In this document: positions 1 through 9,163 of the stretch, one piece after another
How the letters are laid out: each line of letters begins with the position of its first letter
Numbering within the stretch: the stretch's first letter is position 1
Source of the DNA: Acanthopleura granulata
Lineage: Eukaryota > Mollusca > Polyplacophora > Chitonida > Chitonidae
Length of the DNA: 64,000 bases
Assembly: GCA_016165875.1 (NCBI GenBank)
Contig: JABBOT010000031.1
Span: 561,109-625,108 of the forward strand
Direction of reading: 5' to 3'
Translations under genes and position numbers: made by a program
The notes under the pieces: generated by a model
Database searches by the model: none
Seen by the model: the letters and a program-made list of their open reading frames with translations, nothing else
What the model was told of the DNA's origin: nothing

Positions 1-250
1 TGTTTGTCTGTCTGTCTGTGACTGTTCAGTTTGTCTGTCTACAGGGAGTGATGTACTGTGGAGAGTGTCTGTCTGTCTGTGACTGTTCAGTTTGTCTGTC
101 TACAGGGAGTGACGTACTGTGGAGAGTGTCTGTCTGTCTGTGACTGTTCAGTTTGTCTGTCTACAGGGAGTGACGTACTGTGGAGAGTGTTTGTCTGTCT
201 GTCTGTGACTGTTCAGTTTGTCTGTCTACAGGGAGTGACGTACTGTGGAG
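1..250 (+). repeat. Minisatellite made of the TYW1 3' splice site and exon start (4 copies)
   Basis: Tandem copies of a 61-65 bp unit. Each holds a TCTG-rich pyrimidine stretch, a tacag acceptor and the first ~22 bases of the exon encoding GVTYCGE. AG dinucleotides end at 44, 105, 166 and 231 (spacing 61, 61, 65). Only the last copy continues into the exon body. Copy 1 has ATG where the others have ACG. The array may extend beyond the window start. Confidence 0.92.
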
Positions 251-1197
251 AGTCCAAGGCATCCACCCTCACCATGAAGAATGTCCCCTGGCACGAAGAC
301 GTCGTGATGTTCGTCCAGCAGCTGGCAGACATGTTACCTGATTACGAGATCGCATCCGAACACGAACACTCGAACTGTATATTGCTGGCAAATACAAAGG
401 TAAATCCTTCAAGTTGGTTTTGCACCTGACTGGTAACGAGATCGCATCCAACCATGAACACTCAAACTGTATACTGCTGGCAAATACTGAAGTAAATTTT
501 TCAAGTTGGTTTTGTTCCTGATTTGTTACGAGGTTGCACCTGAGTGGGAACACTCTAATTGCTGGTGAAAACAAAGGTAAATTCTTCATGATTGTTTTGT
601 ACCTGACATAAAGGAGAGCAGTACTGTAAATTTGGTGGAATTTTTCACCGTCTAATCACCCTAGTTTTAATACTACATGTAAGTCAGTGAAAACCATGTT
701 CAATTTTATGTGATAAACAGTAACATTTTACAATGAGTTTTCAATAACTGATCAGTGAAATGTACTTGAGGTCAAACAGCATTAGCAAGAGGCAAATTCA
801 GTGATATTGGTGATTTGTTGTACATAGAACCAGAATTCCATGATCAGTTAACAAGTCTCAAAGGTAGTGTTAAACAGCTGTCAAATAAATACCGTAAGGC
901 ATTAAAAACAATCAAATAAACATTTTTACAAATACAGCTCTTGATTGCGTGATTTCTGAATTGAAATGTTTCCGTCAGTTTAAGGTTAATGGTGAATGGA
1001 GGACCTGGATCGACTACCCCAAATTTCATGAACTTCTGCAGGAGTACAAAAACAGTGGGGGTGCCAAGACCTTCTCGGCAGAGGACTACACGGCACCCAC
1101 TCCCCACTGGGCAGTGTTTGGGGCAGCCGAGCAGGGGTTTGACCCTGCAGAGACGCGGTTCTACAGGAACAAACAGAAAGGGGCGAGTGGATCATAG
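232..1197 (+). CDS. TYW1: TYW1, last two coding exons (partial, 5' part outside window)
   Basis: C-terminal 128 residues of S-adenosylmethionine-dependent tRNA 4-demethylwyosine synthase, the radical-SAM iron-sulfur enzyme that condenses N1-methylguanosine-37 of tRNA-Phe with pyruvate in wybutosine synthesis. Exons are 232-399 (56 codons) and 979-1197 (72 codons plus TAG). The first begins GVTYCGESK and contains NVPWHEDV and EHEHSNC. The second begins FKVNGEWRTWIDY and contains KTFSAEDY, TPHWAVFGA and GFDP. These match in order the C-terminal wyosine-base-formation region of animal TYW1 as I remember it. Junctions are cag/GGAGTG, AAG/gtaaat and tcag/TTTAAG, all in phase 0. The radical-SAM CxxxCxxC and flavodoxin parts would lie upstream of the window. 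Both edges of the first exon are embedded in tandem repeats that copy its splice sites. Family identification is confident; exact acceptor use needs transcripts. Confidence 0.93.
336..606 (+). repeat. Diverged tandem copies of the TYW1 exon end and 5' splice site (about 3 copies)
   Basis: A unit of about 90 bp starts at cctgattacgag (336), at cctgactggtaacgag (425) and at cctgatttgttacgag (517). The first copy is the true exon end with donor AAG/gtaaat at 400. The later copies keep GT at 492 and at 577 (aaag/gtaaat) but have lost an open reading frame. Similarity decreases downstream, suggesting old duplication. Confidence 0.85.
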
Positions 1198-1469
1198 CTA
1201 AAATGATTATGAACTGTGAATATGTCGTATTAATGTGCAAGGGTGTGTATAATAGTGAATAAGGTGAGTGTACTAGTACTGGGAAATTGGGTGCAGCATC
1301 GAACAGCTGATGTCTAGAACAGTCAAATCCACAACCATAAATACATATTCATCAACATCTAATGTAATGAATATTGGTGAAATAGGGACAAGACACTCAG
1401 CTAACATTAACACAGGAATTTCAGAGACACAAGCGTTTGTACATCTTGTATTTATGGAGTGATTGTGTA

Positions 1470-1475
1470 AATAAA
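1470..1475 (+). terminator. Candidate TYW1 polyadenylation signal
   Basis: AATAAA 273 bases after the TYW1 stop codon, the first canonical hexamer I see there. Cleavage site not determinable. Confidence 0.45.
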
Positions 1476-2051
1476 TTTGTCACGTACAGGTACACTGAGA
1501 CTTGGTCTTATCTGTGTCAGCTTCTAGTGTCAGATGTGTAGGTTTAGTTTTAACTCGAGATTGACCGAGGATAGTGTAAGCATGGAAGTCAAGAGACCAT
1601 CTGTTGGTGGACTTGACTTCAAATTAGAATACAAAGACACATAGTCATCATCAAAGTCGCAGACTGTGGTACAAAAGTTCACATACTGCTCGGGCTTGCA
1701 AGGTGAAGGCAAGTACTGAAGGTCCTGTAGTCTGTTTTTTTCATTTAGTCGCATACTTTTGGCCGTCTGTAAATTCGCCTATTCTCACTATCGGTATTAC
1801 CTTTTGTCAGTGACATGTAACACCCAAAACTCCACAAAACGATAAGTATCACATCTCCATATTGGCCATGAAACTCAAGTTAAAATAACTTTTTGTTGTC
1901 TTTGATGTTATATTCCCATAAGCATGTTTTAAGTTTGCAACTTAATCAAAAACAAACTATAGACCTTGATATTCTGAAGGCCTCTATATGATTGGTGGTT
2001 GGAACACCATGTTCAAGAAATTTTGTGCTTAAAAATGGACAACCTTGGTGG
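1476..2051. other. Intergenic, nothing recognised
   Basis: AT-rich spacer between the TYW1 3' end and a SINE fragment. Open frames here are short and resemble no known protein. Confidence 0.5.
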
Positions 2052-2245
2052 ACTTACTGTATAGAGTGTCCACCTCGAGGTCGGCAGATGTGGGTTTAAT
2101 GCTGGGTCAGGTGATGCCAAAGACTTCAAAAATGGTGCTCGATGCTACCTGGCTTGTCGCTCAGCAGTGAAAGGTTAGAGCAAGGAAACAGGACTGGTTG
2201 GCCCGCTGTCAGTATAATGTGGCTGGGTAGGGGGGGATGTCATGT
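2052..2245 (+). mobile_element. tRNA-derived SINE, family 2, old truncated copy
   Basis: Matches the copies at 58790-59135 and 52672-52990 through gggtca..tgccaaagacttcaaaaatgg, the cgctcagcag segment, and gactggttggcccg..gtcagtataatgtg. The tRNA-like head (B-box region near 2090) is decayed and the 3' tail is missing. Confidence 0.75.
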
Positions 2246-2864
2246 ATATGTATGTTGTTGTATCAGGAACATTTTTGGTCTGTTCCATCATAGGGCTGTC
2301 CGCTGAGTGCCAGGTAACTAAGGTACCATGTAGTCTGGCAGGACTAAAGTTTATTGGTCACCAGAGAGAGATCTTTTGGAAGAACCCATTAGAAGGCTGT
2401 GCCACAGAGGACTGGCATATAAAATAAGCTTACTGACAAGAATCAGAAAAACAGAAGAGCAATCAGTATAAGACAGAATATCAATATTTCATTCACAGAT
2501 CAAAGGGATGATTTCACAGACTCATTTTTTAGTATAAATCTGTTTTAATTTCCTATGTCATCCTCTGTTAAACATGACTGCTGAAGTCTTTTCACAGGTT
2601 AAATTAGAAGAAAAAGAGGAGTTTCAGTGCATGAAAGAACCCAGATTTACAAACTGGCTGCTCAAACAAACCTCTTAGGGTGCCTATGAACCCACTGTTA
2701 CAATGTAATTACACACCCTGCTTGTCCAACTGTCTCTGCGACAGACATCATTCCAGAACCCAGCTTCAGCTCCCCGGCACATCCGCTTCATAGTGAGATT
2801 CCCTGAATTACCGCAACTTCTTTTGTGTTCAGGAGACCTCCCGGTGTGGTGTTTACATACTAAA
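2246..2864. other. Spacer, possible distal POP5 3' UTR on the minus strand
   Basis: No gene seen. On the minus strand an ATTAAA-type hexamer lies near 2543. If POP5 transcripts use it, their 3' UTR would run through both minisatellites. Confidence 0.3.
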
Positions 2865-3305
2865 CCTCTATCACGCAGACTGTTTCCATCCTCCTCCAGT
2901 CCTAGTCATGACAACCACGCAGACCACTGAAGTCTATTTCCATCCTCCTCCAGTCCTAGTCATGACAACCACGCAGACCACTGAAGTCTATTTCCATCCT
3001 CCTCCAGTCCTAGTCATGACAACCACGCAGACCACTGAAGCCTATTTCCATCCTCCTCCAGTCCTAGTCATGACAACCACGCAGACCACTGAAGTCTATT
3101 TCCATCCTCCTCCAGTCCTAGTCATGACAACCACGCAGACCACTGAAGTCTATTTCCATCCTCCTCCAGTCCTAGTCATGACAACCACGCAGACCACTGA
3201 AGCCTATTTCCATCCTCCTCCAGTCCTAGTCATGACAACCATGCAGACTACTGAAGTCTACTTCCATCCTCCTCCAGTCCTAGTCATGACAACCACTCAA
3301 GCACA
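2865..3305 (-). repeat. 54-bp minisatellite, about 8 copies, probably derived from the POP5 3' end
   Basis: An exact 54-bp period (tcatgacaacc starts near 2906, 2960, 3014 and so on to 3284), with copies about 95% alike. Because 54 is a multiple of three, it forms a repetitive open frame on the plus strand. I regard that frame as an artefact. The unit aligns with sequence around the POP5 stop codon: actgaagtct, tagtcctcctcatgac. Confidence 0.9.
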
Positions 3306-3391
3306 CTTCTGTTCACATAACTGACACTCCTCTGATTCAGTGACATCATTCCTGCTACTACTTTGTACTTATACAGCATTCCAGTGTCCAC

Positions 3392-3800
3392 AATCCTCCA
3401 TCACAGAGACTACTGAAGTCTTCCCCACTGTCCTCCAGTCTCCTGAGTTTGACCTTCAGGTTCTTGGCATATCAACACATAATCCTCCATCACAGAGACG
3501 ACTGAAGTCTTCCCCACTGTCCTCCAGTCTCCTGAGTTTGACCTTCAGGTTCTCGGCATATCAACACACAATCCTCCATCACAGAGACTACTGAAGTCTT
3601 CCCCACTGTCCTCCAGTCTCCTGAGTTTGACCTTCAGGTTCTCGGCATATCAACACACAATCCTCCATCACAGAGACTACTGAAGTCTTCCCCACTGTCC
3701 TCCAGTCTCCTGAGTTTGACCTTCAGGTTCTTGGCATATCAACACACAATCCTCCATCACAGAGACTACTGAAGTCTTTCCCACATTTCTCTAGTCCTCC
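3392..3800 (-). repeat. 89-bp minisatellite, about 5 copies, next to and partly containing POP5 terminal-exon sequence
   Basis: aatcctccat recurs at 3392, 3481, 3570, 3659 and 3748, a regular 89-bp spacing. Each unit includes tttgaccttcagg, which is also the antisense of the last POP5 codons (PEGQ), plus actactgaagtctt found just after the POP5 stop. The last copy merges into the POP5 exon, so the array looks seeded by the gene's 3' end. Confidence 0.88.
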
Positions 3801-6800
3801 TCATGACCCCTGATCACTTTGACCTTCAGGATCCAGAACTGGGCTCATCAGCGATGTCTGTGTCTTGTCAATTCCACGAATGATCTGCCTCAGCTTGTCC
3901 TTTTCTTCTGTACAGACAATGAACAAATTAATGGAAAGATATCAGTGTTATGAAAATCGGACTTCACACATCTGTGGCTCCTGACAGTCATACATACATG
4001 TATTTTTTTTTTATTTGATTAGAGTTTTACGCCGCCCTTAAGAATATTTCACTTACACAACAGCCAGCATTGTGGTGGGAGGAAATGGCAGGGGCCAGAG
4101 GAAACCCACCACCATCCGCAGATTGTTGGCAGGCCTTCCTGTGTACAACCAAAAAAGAAGCTAGCATGAGCTAGATTAGAACTCACTGAAACCTCATTGG
4201 TGAGAGGCTAGCATGCTACCTAGTAGGCCACGGAAGCCTGTGGCCATAAGATAACTCTGTAAGAAGAATTTTGTGTCTCATGACACTTTCACAATCTGGA
4301 TGTAACAGGGAATAAATATAGAAAGTTGTTGTGAGTATGTTATGAGTGCCGAAGTTGTTCAAACAGAATTCAAACTTTAATATCAAGTGAAAGTTATACA
4401 CCAAATCTTGTGTTCAGATGTTAGCCCCAAAACAACTGTTCAACTGTATATTACACATAAACAAATGTTGTTACTGAATATTTGTGCACATTTTAAGTTA
4501 ATTAATATGTTTGATGTTTTCTTACTTACATTTCAATATTACATACAGTTATGTACAGAGTGATCAAATATGGTCGTAGTTTCAATTATATACTGGCTAA
4601 ATCTTACCATCTGTGGTACACTGGGCAAGCATCAGCGGTAGCTGTTGTCTGTGATGTTTTACCAGGAATTTGTGACAGGAACGTATGGTACCTACAGGAC
4701 AGTAAACAATGGGGAAGACATTAACAATCACAAATTTGTGACAGGAGTGTATGGTACCTGAAGGACAGTAAACAACCTGGAGGACATAATCACAAATTTG
4801 TGACAGGAACGTATTGTACCTAAAGGACAGTAAACAATGGGGAAGACATTAACAATCACAAATTTGTGACAGGAGTGTGTGGTACCTGAAGGACAGTAAA
4901 CAATCTGGAGGACATAATCACAAATTTGTGACAGGACTGTATGGTACCTAAAGGACAGTAAACAATGGGGAAGACATTAACAATCACAAATTTGTGACAG
5001 AACAGTATCATACCTACAGGACAGTAAACAATGGCTGAAGACATTAACAATCACAAATTTGTGACAGGACAGTATGGTACCTACAGGCCAGTAAACAATG
5101 GGGAAGACAATAATCACAAATTTGTGACAAGGGTTTATGTAAACAATGGCGAATACACACAATCTGGACTTTGTGACAAGACAGTATGGTACAATATTAA
5201 ATAATTAGACACAAATAATTTGGAAAGTTTGTTCAGTGTGATAAAAACAAAAAAAAAAACAAACAATATTAACATTTACCCGAAACATGCAGTGTGTGAA
5301 AACAAGCTTCCTGTCCGAACAGCTCCTTTGTCAAAGTCAGAGCTGACATCAGCAGTTTGTAGAAAGCTCGATCTGCACGAAATATCACAAAGTTTGTCTG
5401 TGGGTTGAAATATTTCACTGAAAAAAAGAAATGATCATCCTGAGTTTTAAAACTGCCATTTAACATGTTTAAATCACTGGTAATTTGCGCTTATAGTACA
5501 GCCACAGGGCACTGAAATTCCTTGCTGTGCCATTGTTTGGAAAGCAATTATTTGTGTATTTACAAACTAATTTGTTCGTTCATCAGGATGCAACTGTATG
5601 TATTAAATATATGTAAAAGATTTTCAATAATAAACAGAAAAAAGACTGAAAATATGAATCAGCTGAATAAAATATCTTAAAATATCTCTGAACACGAGCA
5701 ATGTTTCCGACAAAGACACAAGGCAAACAGAAAGTACAATTATCTACAAGTAAAGTGGACATGATCAGGTGAATAAGCTACATGGAGATGCTGGCAGCTC
5801 TGATTTGATTGGTGTTTTACACCATACTGGCACTCCAGAATATTTCACTTACATGACAGCAGCCAGTGGGAGGAAACCAGGTGGAAACCCCTGACCATCC
5901 GCAGGTTGGTGGCAGTCCTTCCCATGCACAACTGGAGGGGACACTAGCATGAGCTGGGCTTCTACTCCACAGACACTTGGAATCAACCAGTAGAGCAAAA
6001 TAAAGCACTACAATATATGATACCCTAGGATAGTATAATAACCTAAAGGTCTCTCACTCGCCATCTTGAAAGTCAATAAAGAGACACACCGCCTCTCGTT
6101 CATCGATGATATTTCACCGAGTTTGTCAAATCGAACACCAATATACACCAGGACAGCTCAAGAAAATACTTTCATTAAGTCTGTGAATTGAATATCACAT
6201 TTGCACCCCACATTAAATATAAAATGAACTTCCAATGAAACTTATTTCACTTGTTGATCTGTACATGTTTGACCTCATGCTGTGTCATATTAGTTGGGAA
6301 ACAAAATTCATAAGGCCTAACGAAATAATGGTTTTATTATTAGTATCATTCCTTTTGGCATAGCAATATTTGACTGTAATAAATTATCAGCTGTTTTGCA
6401 ACTCAAGATAAGAAAAAGTCAGTAAAATAAAATAAATAAATAAAATACCACAAAAAATTAACAAACCGAAAAAATTTTTATTCTGTAAATACTGGTTAAT
6501 GAACAAAATTAATGAATTATATTTATTTGTACGATAAATATTTAAGAATTTGTGTCATAAAACTACTTTGAAAACTCTCAAAAGGAAGGTAATATTTGTT
6601 TTTCCACATAGGTGTCAAGGTTTTGACAGGCAAAGCAGCAGAATCAAATATAACATGCCATATACAACAGCATGCATATTGTTTAATACGAAAAGTAATT
6701 ATCCTTCATTTAATAAAGTGTGAATTATACTGTACATGCTGATACAAACACCTTTAAAACAACATGTCGTTATGTTCAAACGTGATATTATTCATAACCA

Positions 6801-8145
6801 TAAAACCTTTTTTTGGCTGTGAGGTCTACAAACCTACTCAAATGTTCTCAGACTCACCATACTGATCTAATCTATGATGAGCACATCTATCTCAATGACT
6901 GTCATACTCTTCGCTTGAGCCTCCAAACCTATTTTTTCATTTTCTCAACCAGAAAAATTTTCCTCGTCCCAAACTGAACAGTGTGACCTGCCAATATTCA
7001 GTTATACGCTATCTGCTGTCTGTCCACTGAACAATCGAAAGCCGTACAGGTAGCTGGGCATAAACGAAAGATGCTGAGTTTTGCCGGAGAACTTTGTCAA
7101 GTAAGGTTCAACGGCTTGGTGTTACTGGTGTCGAGTTCATCCAGGACTGATTAACACTTATCCCAGTTGAGCTTCACACCAAGGATGGTCATGAAAAATG
7201 AATAACCATTTCTCGAACCGCCCTGGTGTATATTGGTGTTCAATTTGACAAATTCAGTGAAATATCATCGTTGAATGAGAGGCGGGTATGCCTTTTTGGT
7301 GACTTTCAAGATGGCGAGTGAGAGACCTTTAGGTTATTATACTATCCTAGGCTATCATATATTGTAGAATTTTATTTTGCTCTACTGGTCGGTTCCAACT
7401 GCCTGTGTTCAACTCACAACGACAGCATTAGTGAGAAGCTCCTGGGTCAGAACAGCAACTACCAAATAACACAGCGAACGGGGAGGTATGCAGAACTAGA
7501 CTCACTCCATGTATTTGTTGAAGAGATAAAGATAATGGAAACATTGTTGACGGTAACCCCTAGCAAAAGTCATTCATTTTTATCTTGGGCACACAAACCT
7601 GCCAGAGATATTTGCAGGGCTCCCATCCCGTAATCCCCATGGGTCTTCTGCACCATCTGCTTCACACTGTAATATACATCTTTTCCGGTTACTTTCTTGA
7701 AGATTTGCGGACGATCGGCATATATGATCTCACACAGCAAATATCTGAAGACAAAACACAACAGACATTTGAAATTCTGTAGAACGAATGCATACAATGC
7801 ACACATTTGCACATGAACCGCCATCTGAACAGATGTAATTGTTTAAAAACTGCTCGGTCTTGTGCAACTTTTATTCTTTCATAATATAAATGCGATTATC
7901 TTCAAAGTGAACATTACTAAACACCAAGTCACACGAAGAATACACGTTGTTGTTGTTGTCAGAGGTTCAGTCGTGAAAGTAAAACCCTGGCAGTGCCGCT
8001 ATCAAAAACCAAGATTAAATAGCAATCATCGAACAACTAAGTCGTTGGTGTACAGACTACGAAACAAAAGTAACACACAAGAAGGTGTTCCTGATAAAGA
8101 ATTTACGTAAAGGATGACAGTAAATCACCGTTTTTTGAACCGCAT
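3801..8145 (-). CDS. POP5: POP5, ribonuclease P/MRP protein subunit (complete, 5 exons)
   Basis: Small nuclear/nucleolar protein subunit of RNase P (tRNA 5' maturation) and RNase MRP (rRNA processing). It pairs with RPP30 in known complexes. Exons on the minus strand, in order, are 8145-8129, 7744-7599, 5417-5280, 4691-4608 and 3907-3801. They total 492 bp, encoding 163 residues plus TGA, the same length as human POP5. The protein starts MRFKKRYLLCEI, the family's N-terminal signature. It continues with VKYFNPQTNFVIFRADRAFY and FHTLHVSGTIRSCHKF (compare FNTLHVGGTIRTCQKF in vertebrates). It ends in a short acidic/polar tail. All introns have GT/AG ends and the split codons rejoin in frame (R6, V55, G101, E129). 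Exon 1 codes only five and two-thirds residues and was placed by frame and the MxRFK motif. Intron 2 carries a nested transposon. Intron 3 is largely tandem copies of the exon-4 acceptor. Confidence 0.95.
4011..4238 (-). mobile_element. tRNA-derived SINE, family 1 (in POP5 intron 4)
   Basis: Reverse orientation: T-rich tail, then tttgattagagttttacgcc, aagaatatttcactta, gtggtgggaggaaa, accatccgcag, ggtgagaggc and a decayed tRNA-like head ending ggccacggaagcc. Confidence 0.85.
4630..5200 (-). repeat. Tandem array copying the POP5 exon-4 3' splice site and exon start
   Basis: The minus-strand unit holds a pyrimidine tract, cctgtag or ccttcag, then GTACCATAC..TCCTGTCACAAATT, which is the start of exon 4 (TIRSCHKF). 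Exon-like starts fall at 4691 (true exon), 4757, 4819, 4885, 4947, 5013 and 5080, with worn copies to about 5200. Spacing mostly alternates 66/62 bp, a two-unit higher-order repeat. All seven keep the acceptor AG. The array fills most of the 588-bp intron 3. Confidence 0.92.
5803..5967 (-). mobile_element. SINE family 1, left part, interrupted by a transposon
   Basis: tttgattggtgttttacacc, agaatatttcactta, gaccatccgcaggttg and gcatgagctgggctt are family-1 landmarks. The element stops at 5967 and its head resumes at 7408 (caactcacaacgac, gcattagtgagaagctcctgg). It therefore predates the insertion at 5968-7407. Confidence 0.85.
5968..7407. mobile_element. Non-autonomous DNA transposon with ~210-bp terminal inverted repeats, nested in a SINE
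   Basis: Left end CACAGACACTTGGAA pairs with the right end (antisense CACAGGCAGTTGGAA). The arms 5968-~6185 and ~7200-7407 stay complementary through the cagtagagcaaaataaa, cctaggatagtataataacc and ccatcttgaaagtc segments. The interior (about 1 kb) has no recognisable transposase. Flanks ttctactc (5960-5967) and ttcaactc (7408-7415) match 7 of 8 and both sit at the same SINE position (cttgaactc in other copies). An 8-bp target duplication would suit hAT-type elements; that superfamily is an inference. Confidence 0.82.
7408..7450 (-). mobile_element. SINE family 1, right part (continuation of 5803-5967)
   Basis: ttcaactcacaacgacagc, attagtgagaagctcctggg is the antisense head of the family-1 SINE, in the register expected after the left fragment. 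Confidence 0.8.
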
Positions 8146-9163
8146 TTTTCTGTACACACGTGAGCCATCAACATGCGCGCCACTACACGCAAAGCCATGC
8201 AATACAAGTATCTGTGCAAATTCTGCCCTAGCACATATTTTGCACTCAGTGCAAACAACAGCTGAGCCCGTTTAGCACGTTAGCTCCATCGATACCATTA
8301 TTGTTATTATTATTTACTTTCCAATGAATATACCAAAAGTCTGTTTGTAGATGATAAAGTACAGGATGTTTTCCGCATAAAATAACAATATGCATAATAT
8401 TTTTTTTAAACACGAGGGCCAGTACAAATAAGCCTTTTAATTCCACACACTCTTTATATTTCACGTTGATTGGTTAATAAAAGAGACGAAAGATTGTGAG
8501 TTAAACCCACCTACTGACTCACGCCGGAGTTCTCACTGATTTTCTGCAAAGTGGTACGCTTAATTCACACTTGCTCCTGTCACATGTGTACATCTGTGTT
8601 ACCTTTATGATGTGTTATCCAGAGCGCGATGCAACTGGGCCTACAGTTTCTTCAGTAACGTCTCCAGAATCTCGATCCATTTCCCGAAACTTTATTTGGG
8701 CTATATACGAGTAAATAATTATATTAAAAGGAATGGATTTACAATATACAAGAATTCCTTATACATGATAAGTAAACTCTTTAAAATAATTTTAATCAGT
8801 TACCTATAAATTTATTCCCGGCATTTCAAATTTAAGTTATCTGTTGGGGGCTTTTTCGGGACTTATATCTGCCTTTCAATGTTTATTTTAAATGTAACTA
8901 TATTTTTCCTTCCTTGAATCACACTGTTATTATATTTCAAGAAAAAAATTCTTTAATTGAAGGAAAACTGAATATGCCCATACTCATAAGCTACAAATAT
9001 GGGTCATCCATTGAATCGTCACAGTCATGCTAGGAACAAATATGCATGAGTATACCTTCTTGTAGCGTACTCGCCAGTACATACATGTGCGACAAAGAGG
9101 GTGGTAAGAATCAAGAAAAAAGTTCTCAAAGGTTTGACGTCCGATAGAGAATTACCCGGCGCG
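8146..9163. promoter_or_regulatory. Presumed shared promoter region between divergent POP5 and TXNDC17
   Basis: The 1,018-bp interval between the two start codons must hold both 5' UTRs and both promoters unless further 5' exons exist. An E-box-like cacgtg occurs at 8157-8162. No TATA box is convincingly placed. The assignment rests on gene orientation. Confidence 0.5.

Noticed and set aside
2908..3324. 138-codon repetitive open frame (plus strand)
   Set aside because: It is the reading of a 54-bp minisatellite whose period is a multiple of three, and it most likely represents antisense of POP5 3' sequence.
4660..5200. CRISPR-like regular repeats
   Set aside because: The spacing is regular but the intervening sequences are repeated too, and the unit is a POP5 splice junction in an animal genome.
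9101..9163. N-terminal extension of TXNDC17
   Set aside because: The frame is open upstream, but there is no in-frame ATG before 9164, and the 9164 start gives the family length of 123 residues.
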